Source: Marinisporobacter balticus | GTDB taxonomy: Bacteria > Bacillota > Clostridia > Peptostreptococcales > Thermotaleaceae | NCBI RefSeq assembly: GCF_004345705.1 | Contig: NZ_SLWV01000035.1 | Location: forward strand, 1-37,388 | Direction: 5' to 3' | DNA: 37,388 nt | Shown here: piece by piece, positions 17,408 to 26,723 of the stretch | How the letters are laid out: every line of letters begins with the position of its first letter | Position numbering within the stretch: position 1 is the first letter of the stretch | The notes under the pieces: generated by a model | Told to the model about the DNA's origin: nothing | Databases searched by the model: none | What the model saw: the letters and a program-made list of their open reading frames with translations, nothing else | Program-made: the position numbers and the translations under genes

Positions 17408-17519
17408 CATCATTTTTCAAATACTTTTATTAATATTATTTCAAATAGCACTCTTTATTATTCAGTGCAATCTTTCAATCTATTGTTTTAAATAGTACAT
17501 ACATTACTTTTTAAAAAGA

Positions 17520-18110
17520 TTATTTTAACATGTTTTTTTCAACAATAATATTTAACCACTGCTCCTCTTCTCTACCTACTCTTACATCAGCAGTCTTCCA
17601 TATATCTATAATCTTTAGACTTGGAAACAAATCCATCAAACTTTGAAAACTTTCTTCATTGTAAGAATTGAAAAATCGTCCGTTTCTAAACGTTTCATCA
17701 TCCCCATATTTGAAAGATAGATAAAAAATACCATTTTTCTTTAAGGCTCTTTCACAATTTCTAATCACTAAAACAATCTCTTCTCTAGGAATATGCAAGA
17801 TCGAAGCACAAGCCCAGATCGCATCAAAGGTATCATCAAAATCTAAATTCCTCATGTCTAGCTGTAGCACTTGATGATTTAGAAGTTGACTCGCATGTTC
17901 TACAAGTTCCTCTGCATAATCAGTTGCTACTACGTCATAACCTTTGTTTATAAAATATAGACTGTCTCGTCCTGAACCACAGCCAAGGTCTAACAGGGTA
18001 GCACCTGTCTTTAGATGTTTTTCAAATCGGGAGTAAATTTTTGACATGTCTGCTTTTAGGGTGTTTTCTACAAAATCTTGTGCATTTTTGTTATAGTAGT
18101 CTTTGGTCAT
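17520..18110 (-). CDS. Class I SAM-dependent methyltransferase
   Basis: 196 residues. SAM-binding motif I is LLDLGCGSGRDSLYF (about 35-50), with acidic motif II GYDVVATDYAE and motif post-I FDAIWACASILHI. It is a small Rossmann methyltransferase of the UbiE/Tehb-like group; no target-recognition domain or NPPY motif is visible, so a DNA adenine target is unlikely. It starts one base after the stop of the PLD-helicase and is therefore translated with it. Substrate unknown. Confidence 0.85.
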   Translation of the reverse strand: MTKDYYNKNAQDFVENTLKADMSKIYSRFEKHLKTGATLLDLGCGSGRDSLYFINKGYDVVATDYAEELVEHASQLLNHQVLQLDMRNLDFDDTFDAIWACASILHIPREEIVLVIRNCERALKKNGIFYLSFKYGDDETFRNGRFFNSYNEESFQSLMDLFPSLKIIDIWKTADVRVGREEEQWLNIIVEKNMLK

Positions 18111-18111
18111 T

Positions 18112-20517
18112 TTAATCCTCCATATACTTTCTGTGGAAATAATTTATATTTCTGTATTGTAGTCTATCTTTTATTTCCATCAATAATTCTTCATTATATA
18201 GATTTATGTATTCATGCAAAGCTTTTACTAAAGAAAAGATCTCACTATCTGCATCATAATTAAAAAATTTCTTGGACTTTCCATTGCTCAAAAAATGAAT
18301 GGGTTTATTGACTGCTAAATTTTTAAACTTCCTTAAATTCCAACTTTGCCAACCTCTATGATTTTTATTATTTAAATCTTTTCCATGTAAATCATCACTA
18401 TAAAAAGTCTTAAAGCTTTTTCCTATATCCTCCGCAGATACAGATACTTCTAATCTTGTTTCTTCAATAAGACTCAAAAGGGTTGGTATTTTATAAGATT
18501 TAGACATAGATGTCTTTTCTAGTTCTTCTAGAAATTGTTCTACGATAGTATCCTTCCATGAAAGTTGTGTATCATTTAAATCTCCTTTTTCCTCTAAACC
18601 TCTATACCATGATTCAAATGTTTTTAGATAAATATGTACAGGATAATTTGCATTTTCATACATATCCATAATACTTGGCACTCTATTTAAATTCTCTTTT
18701 ATTTTGTCATATTCTTGCATTAATTTTTCTTTCAGAGGCTCTTTTTTATCATTTATTTCTTTGAAATAATCTACAAGTTTTAAATCAAAATTTGCAGTAC
18801 AACCTTCTGGCAATATAAAATCTTTATCCGTTGGCAACATTCCTTTTCCATTCGGATCTTTATGATCATACGCACCCATCAAATAAAGTGGCTTTAGATT
18901 GCTTCCTTTATAATTTCCTACAAAGTCTAGCACAACTAACTCATCTTTTCCATTACTCGTTCTAAGCCCTCGCCCTAACTGCTGTATGAATATCGTATAT
19001 GATCCTGTGGGTCTTAGAAACATGACTGTATCAATATTTGGAATGTCTACTCCTTCATTAAATATATCTACTACAAATAAAATATCGATCTTATCAGCTT
19101 TAAAATCCTCCATCAATTTTCTTCTATGATTGCTTTCACTATGTATGCATTTTGATTTTATCTTATGCTTTGTAAAAAAGCTCGCCATAAAATTACAATG
19201 CGCAATGCTTGCACAAAATCCGATAGTTTTCTTTCCTGCATAGTTTTTATACTTTTGCAAAATCTGCTCTGCTCTTTTATCTGCATTTAATTTATGTTCT
19301 AAAACCTTTATATCGTACTTACCACTTCGCCAAGGGATTGTATCATAATCAATAAGATCATCATATATACCATAATATTTAAAAGGTACAAGCCATCCAT
19401 TATTAATCCCAACCTTGAAATCACACGCATAAGCAATATTATAATCACAAAGCTTATAAATATCTTTATTATCCATCCGATCAGGTGTAGCCGTCAGTCC
19501 CAGTAAAAACTTAGGTTCAAAGTATTCTATCAGATTTTCATAAGACTTTGCCCCTGCATGATGAAACTCATCAATGACGATATAATCAAAATAAGTTTTG
19601 CCGAAATAGTCTTCGTTTAAATATTCTTTCTTTCCTAAAGTTTGTATACTTCCAAAGATAATCTCTTTATCCGTTTCCTTTTCTTGCGCATTGAAAAATC
19701 CCATCGTTTTATCTTTGTAAACATTTTTAAAGGTTTCCATAGATTGTTTGAGTATTTCATCTCTATGAGCAATGAATAATACCTTATCAAATGTCAATGT
19801 ATCAAAAGCCGAAAGATAAGTCTTTCCAAGTCCTGTAGCAACAATGACCAATGCTTTATTATACCCCTCTTCCCTCGTTTTACTTAGTTCATAAAGGGCT
19901 GGTATTTGAAATTTGATGGGTTCCATTTCTTTTATCGGTTCTTCTTTTGTATTCACTTTTTGCTTATTTACAAAACTGTTTTTGGGAATATGAATCATTT
20001 TTCTATAATTTTTTTCATAATTTCTAAGCCATTCTAATGTCGCATTAAAACTATTTTCTTCATATAATTCATTGAACTCATTTTTAAAAGTCTTATAATC
20101 TTCTAAGCATGCATCTTTAGAAAATACATAATTCCACTCAATCCCATCTACAAGGGCTGCCTTTGATATATTAGATGATCCAATAATCACTTCACCTTTA
20201 CTGTCTTCATATTCAAACATGTAGGTTTTTGGGTGAAAGGAAACACTGTCACCATCATATATTTTGATCTCTATTTTATCATTTAGTTCACTTTTAAGTC
20301 TATATAAGGCATTGGGTTCGGTTACATTTAAATAGGTGCTTGTTAGTAGGCGTAGGGTTGCCCCTCGATCTAGTGCACTTTTTAGGTCATTGATTAAAAG
20401 TTTTATACCTGAATCTCGTATGAAGGAGATGATAAAGTCCATGTGTTTGGCTTTTTTTATGTTTTGTTGTAGTCGTGGAAGTAGCGGTTGGGTTCTTCCT
20501 GTGTAGGTTGTTTGCAT
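18112..20517 (-). CDS. PLD-nuclease/DEAD-box helicase fusion (superfamily 2)
   Basis: 801 residues. An N-terminal phospholipase D-like domain (1-165) has one HxK site (SFHPKTYMFE, His95/Lys97) with IIGSSNISKAAL. The helicase follows: Walker A ATGLGKT (227-233), Walker B DEFH (316-319), LTATPDR (342-347), FNEGVDIPNIDTVMFL, and motif VI QQLGRGLR (512-519). The C-terminal about 200 residues are not recognised; the DUF3427-type tail common to the family is not evident. Such proteins resemble restriction-type or DISARM-type components and are frequent in accessory DNA, so a role in DNA defence or repair is plausible but unproven. All helicase motifs are intact. Confidence 0.87.
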   Translation of the reverse strand: MQTTYTGRTQPLLPRLQQNIKKAKHMDFIISFIRDSGIKLLINDLKSALDRGATLRLLTSTYLNVTEPNALYRLKSELNDKIEIKIYDGDSVSFHPKTYMFEYEDSKGEVIIGSSNISKAALVDGIEWNYVFSKDACLEDYKTFKNEFNELYEENSFNATLEWLRNYEKNYRKMIHIPKNSFVNKQKVNTKEEPIKEMEPIKFQIPALYELSKTREEGYNKALVIVATGLGKTYLSAFDTLTFDKVLFIAHRDEILKQSMETFKNVYKDKTMGFFNAQEKETDKEIIFGSIQTLGKKEYLNEDYFGKTYFDYIVIDEFHHAGAKSYENLIEYFEPKFLLGLTATPDRMDNKDIYKLCDYNIAYACDFKVGINNGWLVPFKYYGIYDDLIDYDTIPWRSGKYDIKVLEHKLNADKRAEQILQKYKNYAGKKTIGFCASIAHCNFMASFFTKHKIKSKCIHSESNHRRKLMEDFKADKIDILFVVDIFNEGVDIPNIDTVMFLRPTGSYTIFIQQLGRGLRTSNGKDELVVLDFVGNYKGSNLKPLYLMGAYDHKDPNGKGMLPTDKDFILPEGCTANFDLKLVDYFKEINDKKEPLKEKLMQEYDKIKENLNRVPSIMDMYENANYPVHIYLKTFESWYRGLEEKGDLNDTQLSWKDTIVEQFLEELEKTSMSKSYKIPTLLSLIEETRLEVSVSAEDIGKSFKTFYSDDLHGKDLNNKNHRGWQSWNLRKFKNLAVNKPIHFLSNGKSKKFFNYDADSEIFSLVKALHEYINLYNEELLMEIKDRLQYRNINYFHRKYMED

Positions 20518-20636
20518 GGAAAGACTCCTTTCTGAGTTTTGTTTCTATAATATTCTTTTAAACTTACACTCTCTTTAGTACTTCTATAAACTAGACATTA
20601 TTCCTTTTTTTTCCTAGATTTTTTACATTAAAGAAC

Positions 20637-20686
20637 AAAAAAAATAAGATCCTGCCGATTTCATAAAATCGCGATCTTCCTTTTCC
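20637..20686 (-). terminator. Terminator-like hairpin downstream of a GGDEF relic
   Basis: GATCGCGATTT pairs with AAATCG and GATC around a short loop, and the minus strand continues ATTTTTTTTG. It carries the AAGATC/GATCTT motif also seen at 4892 and 35061. Confidence 0.6.
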
Positions 20687-20716
20687 TCTGGCTTGAATAA
20701 ATCCTGCTGAAATCAT

Positions 20717-20773
20717 CTGTTCATTGTTAATCTCTTCAATCAATGTTGAAATACGCACTTCAGCTTCCTCTAT
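20717..20773 (-). pseudogene. GGDEF diguanylate cyclase fragment
   Basis: The minus strand encodes IEEAEVRISTLIEEINNEQ, closely matching IEEAKECISTLIGQINNES just after the GGDEF motif of the intact cyclase at 30874-32325, at both DNA and protein level. Only about 19 codons survive. Confidence 0.75.
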
Positions 20774-20787
20774 AAAATCTATCTAGC

Positions 20788-21960
20788 TCATTTTTGCTCT
20801 CCTTTTAATAGTTTGTTTGTCTTTTCAACGCATACCACCATAACGATAAGCAAAATGAAAATATAAACAGGAAAAATAGAAGTATCTATAATGGTAGCTA
20901 AAACACCAAATATAGGTGGCATCAATGTACTTCCCATGTAAGCAAAAGCCATTTGTATTCCCATCATAGATTGTGAAAAGTTCTTTCCAACTTTATTAGG
21001 GGTGTCGTGTAGCATACAAGGAAAGATAGGGGCACAACCTAAGCCTACCAGAATAAAACCAACCATACATATCGTGGGATTAAATGGTAAAATGAATAAA
21101 ATAATCCCCACCATTATTGTTACTTCTCCTAAGCGAATCAAAGTATAAGGATTAATTTTCATCGAAATAAATCCAGCAAATAACCTGCCTACTGTTACGC
21201 CTAAATAAAATAGAGAAACCCACTTTGCTGCCACATCTGCTGAAATATCTTTCGTGTCTACTAAATAACTACTTCCCCATAACCCTGTTGTCATTTCAAT
21301 AGCACAGTAGCAAAAGAACGATACTAAAGTAACTTTGACTATTGGCATAGAAAACAAACTTTTTTTTGCGTTGTTTATGTTATTATTTTCTAGATCCTCC
21401 TTTGTGTTTATCTCAAAATTCCTCCATATGGGTAATGTAAGGAACAAAATAAAAACAAGGACAAATTGTATCGAAGCTATTAGTAAATATCCTTTTCGCC
21501 AACCGTTTTCTGCCGCTAAAAATAGAGACATAATGAGAGGACCTGCGGTTGCACCTATACCCCAGAAACAATGCAACCAACTCATATGTTTCGCTTTGTA
21601 ATGCAAAGCGACAAAATTATTAAGTCCTGAATCTACAGCACCAGCACCTAACCCCAATAGAATAGCCAATAAACATATCCAATAAAAGGATATTGAGAAG
21701 GAAAATCCAAATAAGGAAATAGCTGTCATCAATACACTAATAGAAGTGACTTTTCCCGTTCCAAATCTTTTAATGATTTTACCGCTTAAAAAACTTGAAA
21801 TAATTGTACTTCCAGTAATAATCATAGAGATGATTCCGGCTGCTGAAAATGGCATTTGTAAGTCAACACGCATAATGGGCCATGCAGACCCTAATAAAGA
21901 GTCAGGCAGACCTAAGCTGATAAAAGCTAAATATATGATCATTAAAATAAACGTTAGCAT
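20788..21960 (-). CDS. MFS transporter
   Basis: 390 residues with twelve predicted membrane helices. SLGLPDSLLGSAWP in helix 1 and GAGAVDSGLNNFVA, then HYKAKHMSWLHCFWGIGATAGP are typical of the MFS branch near FucP/YfkF-type sugar carriers. It starts 8 bp after the ROK repressor stop with an AGGAGG site, and so is the second gene of a repressor-transporter operon. The substrate is unknown; a sugar is likely because of the ROK partner. Confidence 0.85.
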   Translation of the reverse strand: MLTFILMIIYLAFISLGLPDSLLGSAWPIMRVDLQMPFSAAGIISMIITGSTIISSFLSGKIIKRFGTGKVTSISVLMTAISLFGFSFSISFYWICLLAILLGLGAGAVDSGLNNFVALHYKAKHMSWLHCFWGIGATAGPLIMSLFLAAENGWRKGYLLIASIQFVLVFILFLTLPIWRNFEINTKEDLENNNINNAKKSLFSMPIVKVTLVSFFCYCAIEMTTGLWGSSYLVDTKDISADVAAKWVSLFYLGVTVGRLFAGFISMKINPYTLIRLGEVTIMVGIILFILPFNPTICMVGFILVGLGCAPIFPCMLHDTPNKVGKNFSQSMMGIQMAFAYMGSTLMPPIFGVLATIIDTSIFPVYIFILLIVMVVCVEKTNKLLKGEQK

Positions 21961-21968
21961 GTCTCCTC

Positions 21969-22976
21969 CTAATAAAATGATTTTTGTGATTTGACAAGTT
22001 CTAATGTTCGTATACTTAAGCCATTTTTAAAGTCTAAATCAAAATTTTCCGACATAAGAATTTGTGGCGTAACGATTTCATCTATAGTCTGTTTACAATT
22101 CCATAAAATTCGTTGCAAATGCGAATCCGTTAGAAATTCACCTGAGACAATAATTTGGGTTGGATTAAATGTACAAATAACAGCAATAACTAACTTAGAT
22201 ATGGCGCTACAAATCGTATCAAAATCAAAATAGTTTATTTCTTTCCAGTTGATCCCTATAGGTAAATATTTTATTTCACCTGCAAAATTATTCATTCCCT
22301 TATATAAATCACCATTTATGAAGATACCCGCCCCAGGTTCATATTTTTGTGGAAAATAAATGTAGACAACAGCATTATCTTCAATAAAGTGGGAATGGCA
22401 ATATCCTAAAGCAGCTAAATTGACATCATTTTCAGTAATCGTTGGAATACTATATTTATTTTTATAGTGCTCTGTAAAGCAAGTATCCTTTAAGTGTTCA
22501 TAATCATTGATCATCATAACATGATCATATTCTATCCCTGGCAGACCAAATCCAATTGCTTTGATGGTAGGGTATTTTTTAATCATTTCATCGATTAAAG
22601 GCTCAAAACTATCGAGAAAAATCTTTTCAATTGTAAAGTTTTTTTCAAGAACACATTCTCCAAATAAATTTATTATGCTACTAAAAACAGTATTTTTATT
22701 GGACTGTACATGCGTATAAATAATAAGTGTATGTGTAAATTCTGCGTTATAGCAAAAACTCCTAGCAGGGCGTCCTCCGTTGGATGGAACTAAATCTGTT
22801 TCGTAGACCTCTTTATCTTTTATCAGTTGATTAAGAATTGTACCTACTGTTACCGTACTTAATCCTGTTAACGTTGATACTCGCTGCTTTGTTGCTTGTT
22901 TTTCGATTCTTAATGCATTTCGCACGATGTCTGTATTCACTTCTTTCATAACAATGGGATTTACAATTGGTTTCAT
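21969..22976 (-). CDS. ROK-family transcriptional repressor
   Basis: 335 residues from ATG at 22976. The longer reading to 23087 runs through the promoter and operator and is rejected. An N-terminal winged helix (about 10-75: NTDIVRNALRIEKQATKQRV, STLTGLSTVTVGTILNQLI) joins a ROK domain. The sugar-kinase-like blocks VNLAALGY and GAGIFINGDLYKGMNNFAGEI are present, but the CxCGxxGC zinc site is missing, so kinase activity is doubtful. It probably binds a sugar ligand and represses its own operon through the palindrome at 22993-23027. SD-to-ATG spacing is long (about 12 nt). Confidence 0.87.
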   Translation of the reverse strand: MKPIVNPIVMKEVNTDIVRNALRIEKQATKQRVSTLTGLSTVTVGTILNQLIKDKEVYETDLVPSNGGRPARSFCYNAEFTHTLIIYTHVQSNKNTVFSSIINLFGECVLEKNFTIEKIFLDSFEPLIDEMIKKYPTIKAIGFGLPGIEYDHVMMINDYEHLKDTCFTEHYKNKYSIPTITENDVNLAALGYCHSHFIEDNAVVYIYFPQKYEPGAGIFINGDLYKGMNNFAGEIKYLPIGINWKEINYFDFDTICSAISKLVIAVICTFNPTQIIVSGEFLTDSHLQRILWNCKQTIDEIVTPQILMSENFDLDFKNGLSIRTLELVKSQKSFY

Positions 22977-22992
22977 TCTAATAATACGCCTC

Positions 22993-23027
22993 CTTAATAA
23001 ATACCTTTTGTAAAGGTCTTTATTAAG
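22993..23027. promoter_or_regulatory. 35-bp palindromic operator of the ROK-MFS operon
   Basis: CTTAATAAAGACCTTT, central ACA, AAAGGTATTTATTAAG on the minus strand: 16-nt arms with one mismatch. It begins at the promoter -10 and runs into the ribosome site, so a bound repressor would block transcription. Confidence 0.75.
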
Positions 23028-23054
23028 TGTATAACAGTAACACAAATTTGTCAA
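23026..23054 (-). promoter_or_regulatory. Promoter of the ROK-MFS operon
   Basis: Minus strand TTGACA (23049-23054), 17-nt spacer, TACACT (23026-23031). The -10 touches the operator palindrome. Confidence 0.75.
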
Positions 23055-23334
23055 CCACAACGATACATTCTTCCTTCTTTTCATCATTGGTTTAATCGTA
23101 CATGACCTTAAAAAACCTGTCTCGTTCAGTGAGCCTATCTAATGGAAAACTTAATATTTTTTTACATATAAAGAAAAACATTGAAAAAAAATGTCTACAG
23201 GTGTAAACTAAGATAAATTATTTATTCCAAAAGCAGTTTTAGTTTTACAAAACATAAAATCTGTTATAGGATTTATCTTTAATTTTCGCTTTATCGATTT
23301 AAATCACTAAACAAAACATGAAGGAGGACAGAAA

Positions 23335-24522
23335 ATGCTCACAAAACAAATCAAAAAACTTTCAGAAAAATACTTTGATGAAATGAAAGCCTTAAGGCAT
23401 TCTTTTCATATGCATCCTGAATTAGCTTTTGAAGAATTTGAGACATCTAAGATTGTGGCAAAAGAATTAAAAGCATTAGGGATTGAAGTAAAGGAGCATA
23501 TTGCCAAAACTGGAGTTGTTGGACTTATAAGAGGAAAACACCCCGGAAAAACTGTATTATTAAGGGCAGATATGGATGCTTTACCTATCGAAGAAGAAGC
23601 CGAGGTTTCTTATAAATCAAACATACCCGGACGTATGCATGCTTGTGGTCATGATGGCCATACAGCAGGACTTTTAGGGGTAGCTATGATATTAAATGAT
23701 TTAAGAGAACAGATCCATGGAAATGTAAAATTAGTATTTCAGCCAGCCGAAGAAGATGATGGTGGCGCAAAGCCTATGATCGAAGAAGGTATTTTAGAAA
23801 ACCCAAAGGTAGATGCAGCCTTTGCATGTCACTTATGGGGATCTATTAAAAGTGGAGATATTCATGTAAAGTATGGGCCTATGATGGCAGCCCCTGATAA
23901 ATTTGCTTTTAAGGTGATTGGAAAGGGAGGACATGCTGCAATGCCTCATGCATGTGTAGACCCTGTTATGATAGCTGTACAAGCTATTAATAATATGCAA
24001 TCTATTGTTAGCAGGAGAATGAATCCTGTTGAGCCAGCAGTTGTTTCATTTTGTACAATCCATGGGGGCAAGGGGCATAATGTAATCCCTAATGAAGTAG
24101 AAGTTGGCGGAACTATTAGAACCTTTGATAATGACATTAGAAAATGGATACCACAGGCAATGGAAGAAACATTAAAAGGGATTACAGTGTCTCAAGGGGC
24201 AACCTATGCATTTGAATTGATTGAACATTTCCCCCCTCTTATTAATGATACGAAAATGACCGATTTAGTAAAAACTGCAACTGAAAAAATTGTAGGGAAA
24301 AATCATGTACATGAAGATCAAGTACCCAATATGGGTGGTGAAGATTTTTCATTTTTTGCACAAGCTGTTCCTTCTGCATTTTTCTTTGTAGGAATAGCAG
24401 AGGATGAAAATAATTGGGTATTCCATCATCATCCAAAATTTCAATGGGATGATAAAAACTTGCTAGTATCTTCACAAGCATTGGCACAGGTTGCAATAGA
24501 TTTCTTGAACCAAAACAATTAA
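23335..24522 (+). CDS. M20-family amidohydrolase (N-acyl-amino-acid type)
   Basis: 395 residues. HPELAFEE, then RADMDALPIEE (Asp79), MHACGHDGHTAGLLG (Cys104, His106, Asp107) and QPAEEDDGGAKPMIEEG (Glu139/140) are the metal and catalytic residues of the M20D amidohydrolase group, which includes hippurate and aminobenzoyl-glutamate hydrolases. A lid domain sits at about 185-295 (GKGGHAAMPH). It should split an N-acyl or aryl amide from an amino acid in the cytoplasm. AGGAGG precedes the ATG. Immediately followed by the AbgT transporter, suggesting uptake and cleavage of one substrate, such as p-aminobenzoyl-glutamate or a peptide. Confidence 0.92.
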   Translation: MLTKQIKKLSEKYFDEMKALRHSFHMHPELAFEEFETSKIVAKELKALGIEVKEHIAKTGVVGLIRGKHPGKTVLLRADMDALPIEEEAEVSYKSNIPGRMHACGHDGHTAGLLGVAMILNDLREQIHGNVKLVFQPAEEDDGGAKPMIEEGILENPKVDAAFACHLWGSIKSGDIHVKYGPMMAAPDKFAFKVIGKGGHAAMPHACVDPVMIAVQAINNMQSIVSRRMNPVEPAVVSFCTIHGGKGHNVIPNEVEVGGTIRTFDNDIRKWIPQAMEETLKGITVSQGATYAFELIEHFPPLINDTKMTDLVKTATEKIVGKNHVHEDQVPNMGGEDFSFFAQAVPSAFFFVGIAEDENNWVFHHHPKFQWDDKNLLVSSQALAQVAIDFLNQNN

Positions 24523-24546
24523 CATAAAAAGAAGGAGGAATACAAA

Positions 24547-26094
24547 ATGAAGGCGATTACAAAAGAAAAAAAGAAAAGCCATTTAGATAAAATGTTGGCA
24601 TTCATTGAGAAATCAGGGAACCGATTACCAGATCCTATTACATTATTTGTGATCTTTTGTGGATTGGTATTGGTGGTATCTTACCTAGCAGCAAAAGCTG
24701 GCGTATCTGCTGTGCATCCATCTACGAAGGAAACCATTACAGTAGTAAATCTTCTTACCAAAGAAGGGTTAAGGGATATAGTAGGAAAAGCAGTGAATAA
24801 TTTTCAATCTTTTCCTCCACTAGGGCTGGTATTAGTTGTAATGATTGGCGCAGGAGTTGCTGAAAAATCTGGCTTTATGAAAGCAGTATTGAAGCATTCT
24901 ATTACGAAAGTGCCAGCTAATTTGGTTACAGCTATGATTATATTGGTAGGGATTTTGGCAAATGCAGCAGGAGATGCAGGATTTATTGTTCTTCCACCTT
25001 TGGCAGCCATTATATTCTTGGGGATAGGACGCCATCCATTAATAGGTCTTTTTGCAGCATATGCAGGGGTTTCTGGGGGATTTGCTGCAAATCTTATGAT
25101 TAACATGTCTGATGTATTGGCTGCTAGTTTTACGATTCCAGCAGCACAAATGATAGACCCTAGTTATCAGGGAACACCCGCAATGAATTTATATTTTATT
25201 ATTATATCAACACTTTTTCTTGTAGTAGCAGGCGTATGGGTTACAGAAAAAATTGTAGCACCTCGTTTTCCAAAATATGAAGGGATTCATACTAAAAAAA
25301 AACATAGTACTGCGTTGCGTAGTATAGAAAAAAAAGGTTTAATATATGCGAGCTTATCTATTTTCGTAATGGTTTTAATCGTTATTGGATTATGTATAGG
25401 AAAAGATTCGTTTATGCAAGATGTAGAAACAGGTTCGGTTTTGGCATATCATTCTACATTGATGCAAGGAATTATTCCTATTGTTACTTGTATGTTTTTA
25501 ATTCCAGGGCTTATTTATGGAAAGATTACAGGAACGATCAAAACAGACAAGGATGCTACAGCAATGATGGGATCAGCTATGAGTGATATGGGGCCATATA
25601 TTGTGCTTGCATTTGTTGCTTCACAATTTTTAGCATATTTCAAATGGAGTAATTTAGGCGTTGTCATTTCTATAAAGGGTGCAGACTTCTTGCAAAATGC
25701 AGGGATGACAGGATATGGATTGATTATAGGATTTATTCTTATTTCATGTTTTATTAATATATTTGTAGGAAGTGCTTCTGCAAAATGGGCTATTATGGCA
25801 CCTGTATTTGTACCTATGTTTTTACTTGTAGGATATGATCCTGCTTTAACACAGATGGCTTATCGTATTGGAGATTCTATTACAAATACAATTAGTCCAT
25901 TATTTCCTTATTTCCCTATTTTGCTTGCTTTTGTTAATAAATATGATAAAAAAGCAGGTATGGGAACAATTATTGCCAATATGCTTCCATATTCTATTGT
26001 TTTCGGTCTTTTATGGACAGTTTTATTGATTGTTTTTATGGTATTTAATCTTCCATTAGGACCAAATGCTGGAATACATTATTTATTACACTAG
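24547..26094 (+). CDS. abgT: AbgT-family transporter
   Basis: 515 residues with about 11-13 membrane segments. SGNRLPDPITLFVIFCG near the N-terminus, FPPLGLVLVVMIGAGVAEKS, ANAAGDAGFIVLPPLAA and SASAKWAIMAPVFVPMFLL are hallmark AbgT blocks. AbgT imports p-aminobenzoyl-glutamate; relatives export sulfonamides. It starts 24 bp after the amidohydrolase gene with AAGGAGG, so the two form an operon. No clear terminator follows; the IS relic begins 53 bp later. Confidence 0.93.
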   Translation: MKAITKEKKKSHLDKMLAFIEKSGNRLPDPITLFVIFCGLVLVVSYLAAKAGVSAVHPSTKETITVVNLLTKEGLRDIVGKAVNNFQSFPPLGLVLVVMIGAGVAEKSGFMKAVLKHSITKVPANLVTAMIILVGILANAAGDAGFIVLPPLAAIIFLGIGRHPLIGLFAAYAGVSGGFAANLMINMSDVLAASFTIPAAQMIDPSYQGTPAMNLYFIIISTLFLVVAGVWVTEKIVAPRFPKYEGIHTKKKHSTALRSIEKKGLIYASLSIFVMVLIVIGLCIGKDSFMQDVETGSVLAYHSTLMQGIIPIVTCMFLIPGLIYGKITGTIKTDKDATAMMGSAMSDMGPYIVLAFVASQFLAYFKWSNLGVVISIKGADFLQNAGMTGYGLIIGFILISCFINIFVGSASAKWAIMAPVFVPMFLLVGYDPALTQMAYRIGDSITNTISPLFPYFPILLAFVNKYDKKAGMGTIIANMLPYSIVFGLLWTVLLIVFMVFNLPLGPNAGIHYLLH

Positions 26095-26146
26095 TTAATG
26101 TATAACGAAAAGCTTACTATTTTGGATTTATATGGCATGTCTTCAT

Positions 26147-26723
26147 ACTAGACAGTCAAAAGTTCTTTGAAAATTTCACAAAAAAATATAACACTCCAAG
26201 CTGATTTTGTGGTATCCTTTTAGCTTCGAAACCAATAAAGGATGTACATCATCAGTGGAGAGTTATTATATATAGGTTACCATACTCTCGTTTGACTATA
26301 AAAAATCATGTAGAAATTACTTAATCAAGTTCTCGATCAATTTCGTAAATGTTTTACTAGACAGGCTAGCTTTAATTGGTTTGTAGTTATTGTCATTGGA
26401 TTTATGATTCGTACAGATACTTTAGGCGTTACTTCCGTAATTCGTGATTTAGACATTTCACAAAATACGTATACCACTATGATACATTTCTTTCGGTCAA
26501 CATCTTGGCAACAATAAAAGCTATAGAAGGTTATGTCTTGATGATCTGAAAGTATTTATTCAGAGACTACAGTGGCTTATTTTCTAAGAAAAAGTATTTT
26601 CTGCTGTATTAAAAAATGGGATAGATACACCATAAGTAAAATAATTAAATCAAAGCAAGCAGAGCCTTTAGATTATGAGGATTTACTCGCTTCTTAAGGG
26701 AATATAAATTTTGACTGTCTAGT
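26147..26723. mobile_element. Degenerate IS element with 15-bp terminal inverted repeats
   Basis: ACTAGACAGTCAAAA at 26147-26161 is exactly complementary to 26709-26723. Inside lie a decayed plus-strand transposase start and a C-terminal reading. CAT flanks both ends, a possible 3-bp duplication. At 577 bp it is far shorter than a complete IS, so internal sequence was deleted. Confidence 0.8.
26308..26697 (+). pseudogene. Transposase relic
   Basis: From ATG at 26308 codon 2 is TAG. The frame then reads KLLNQVLDQFRKCFTRQASF, then WFVVIVIGFMIRTDTLGVTS, ending TSWQQ at a TAA (26515). This is like the N-terminus of a DDE transposase of the IS4/IS701-like kind; family naming is from memory. A further open stretch ends YEDLLAS at 26697 and may be its C-terminus. 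Most of the catalytic core is missing. Confidence 0.65.

Noticed and set aside
22977..23087. N-terminal extension of the ROK repressor
   Set aside because: It covers the promoter and operator; family homology starts at the internal ATG.
23088..23334. Promoter for the amidohydrolase operon
   Set aside because: Possible TTTACA and TATAGG hexamers are only 15 nt apart; no confident -35/-10 pair.
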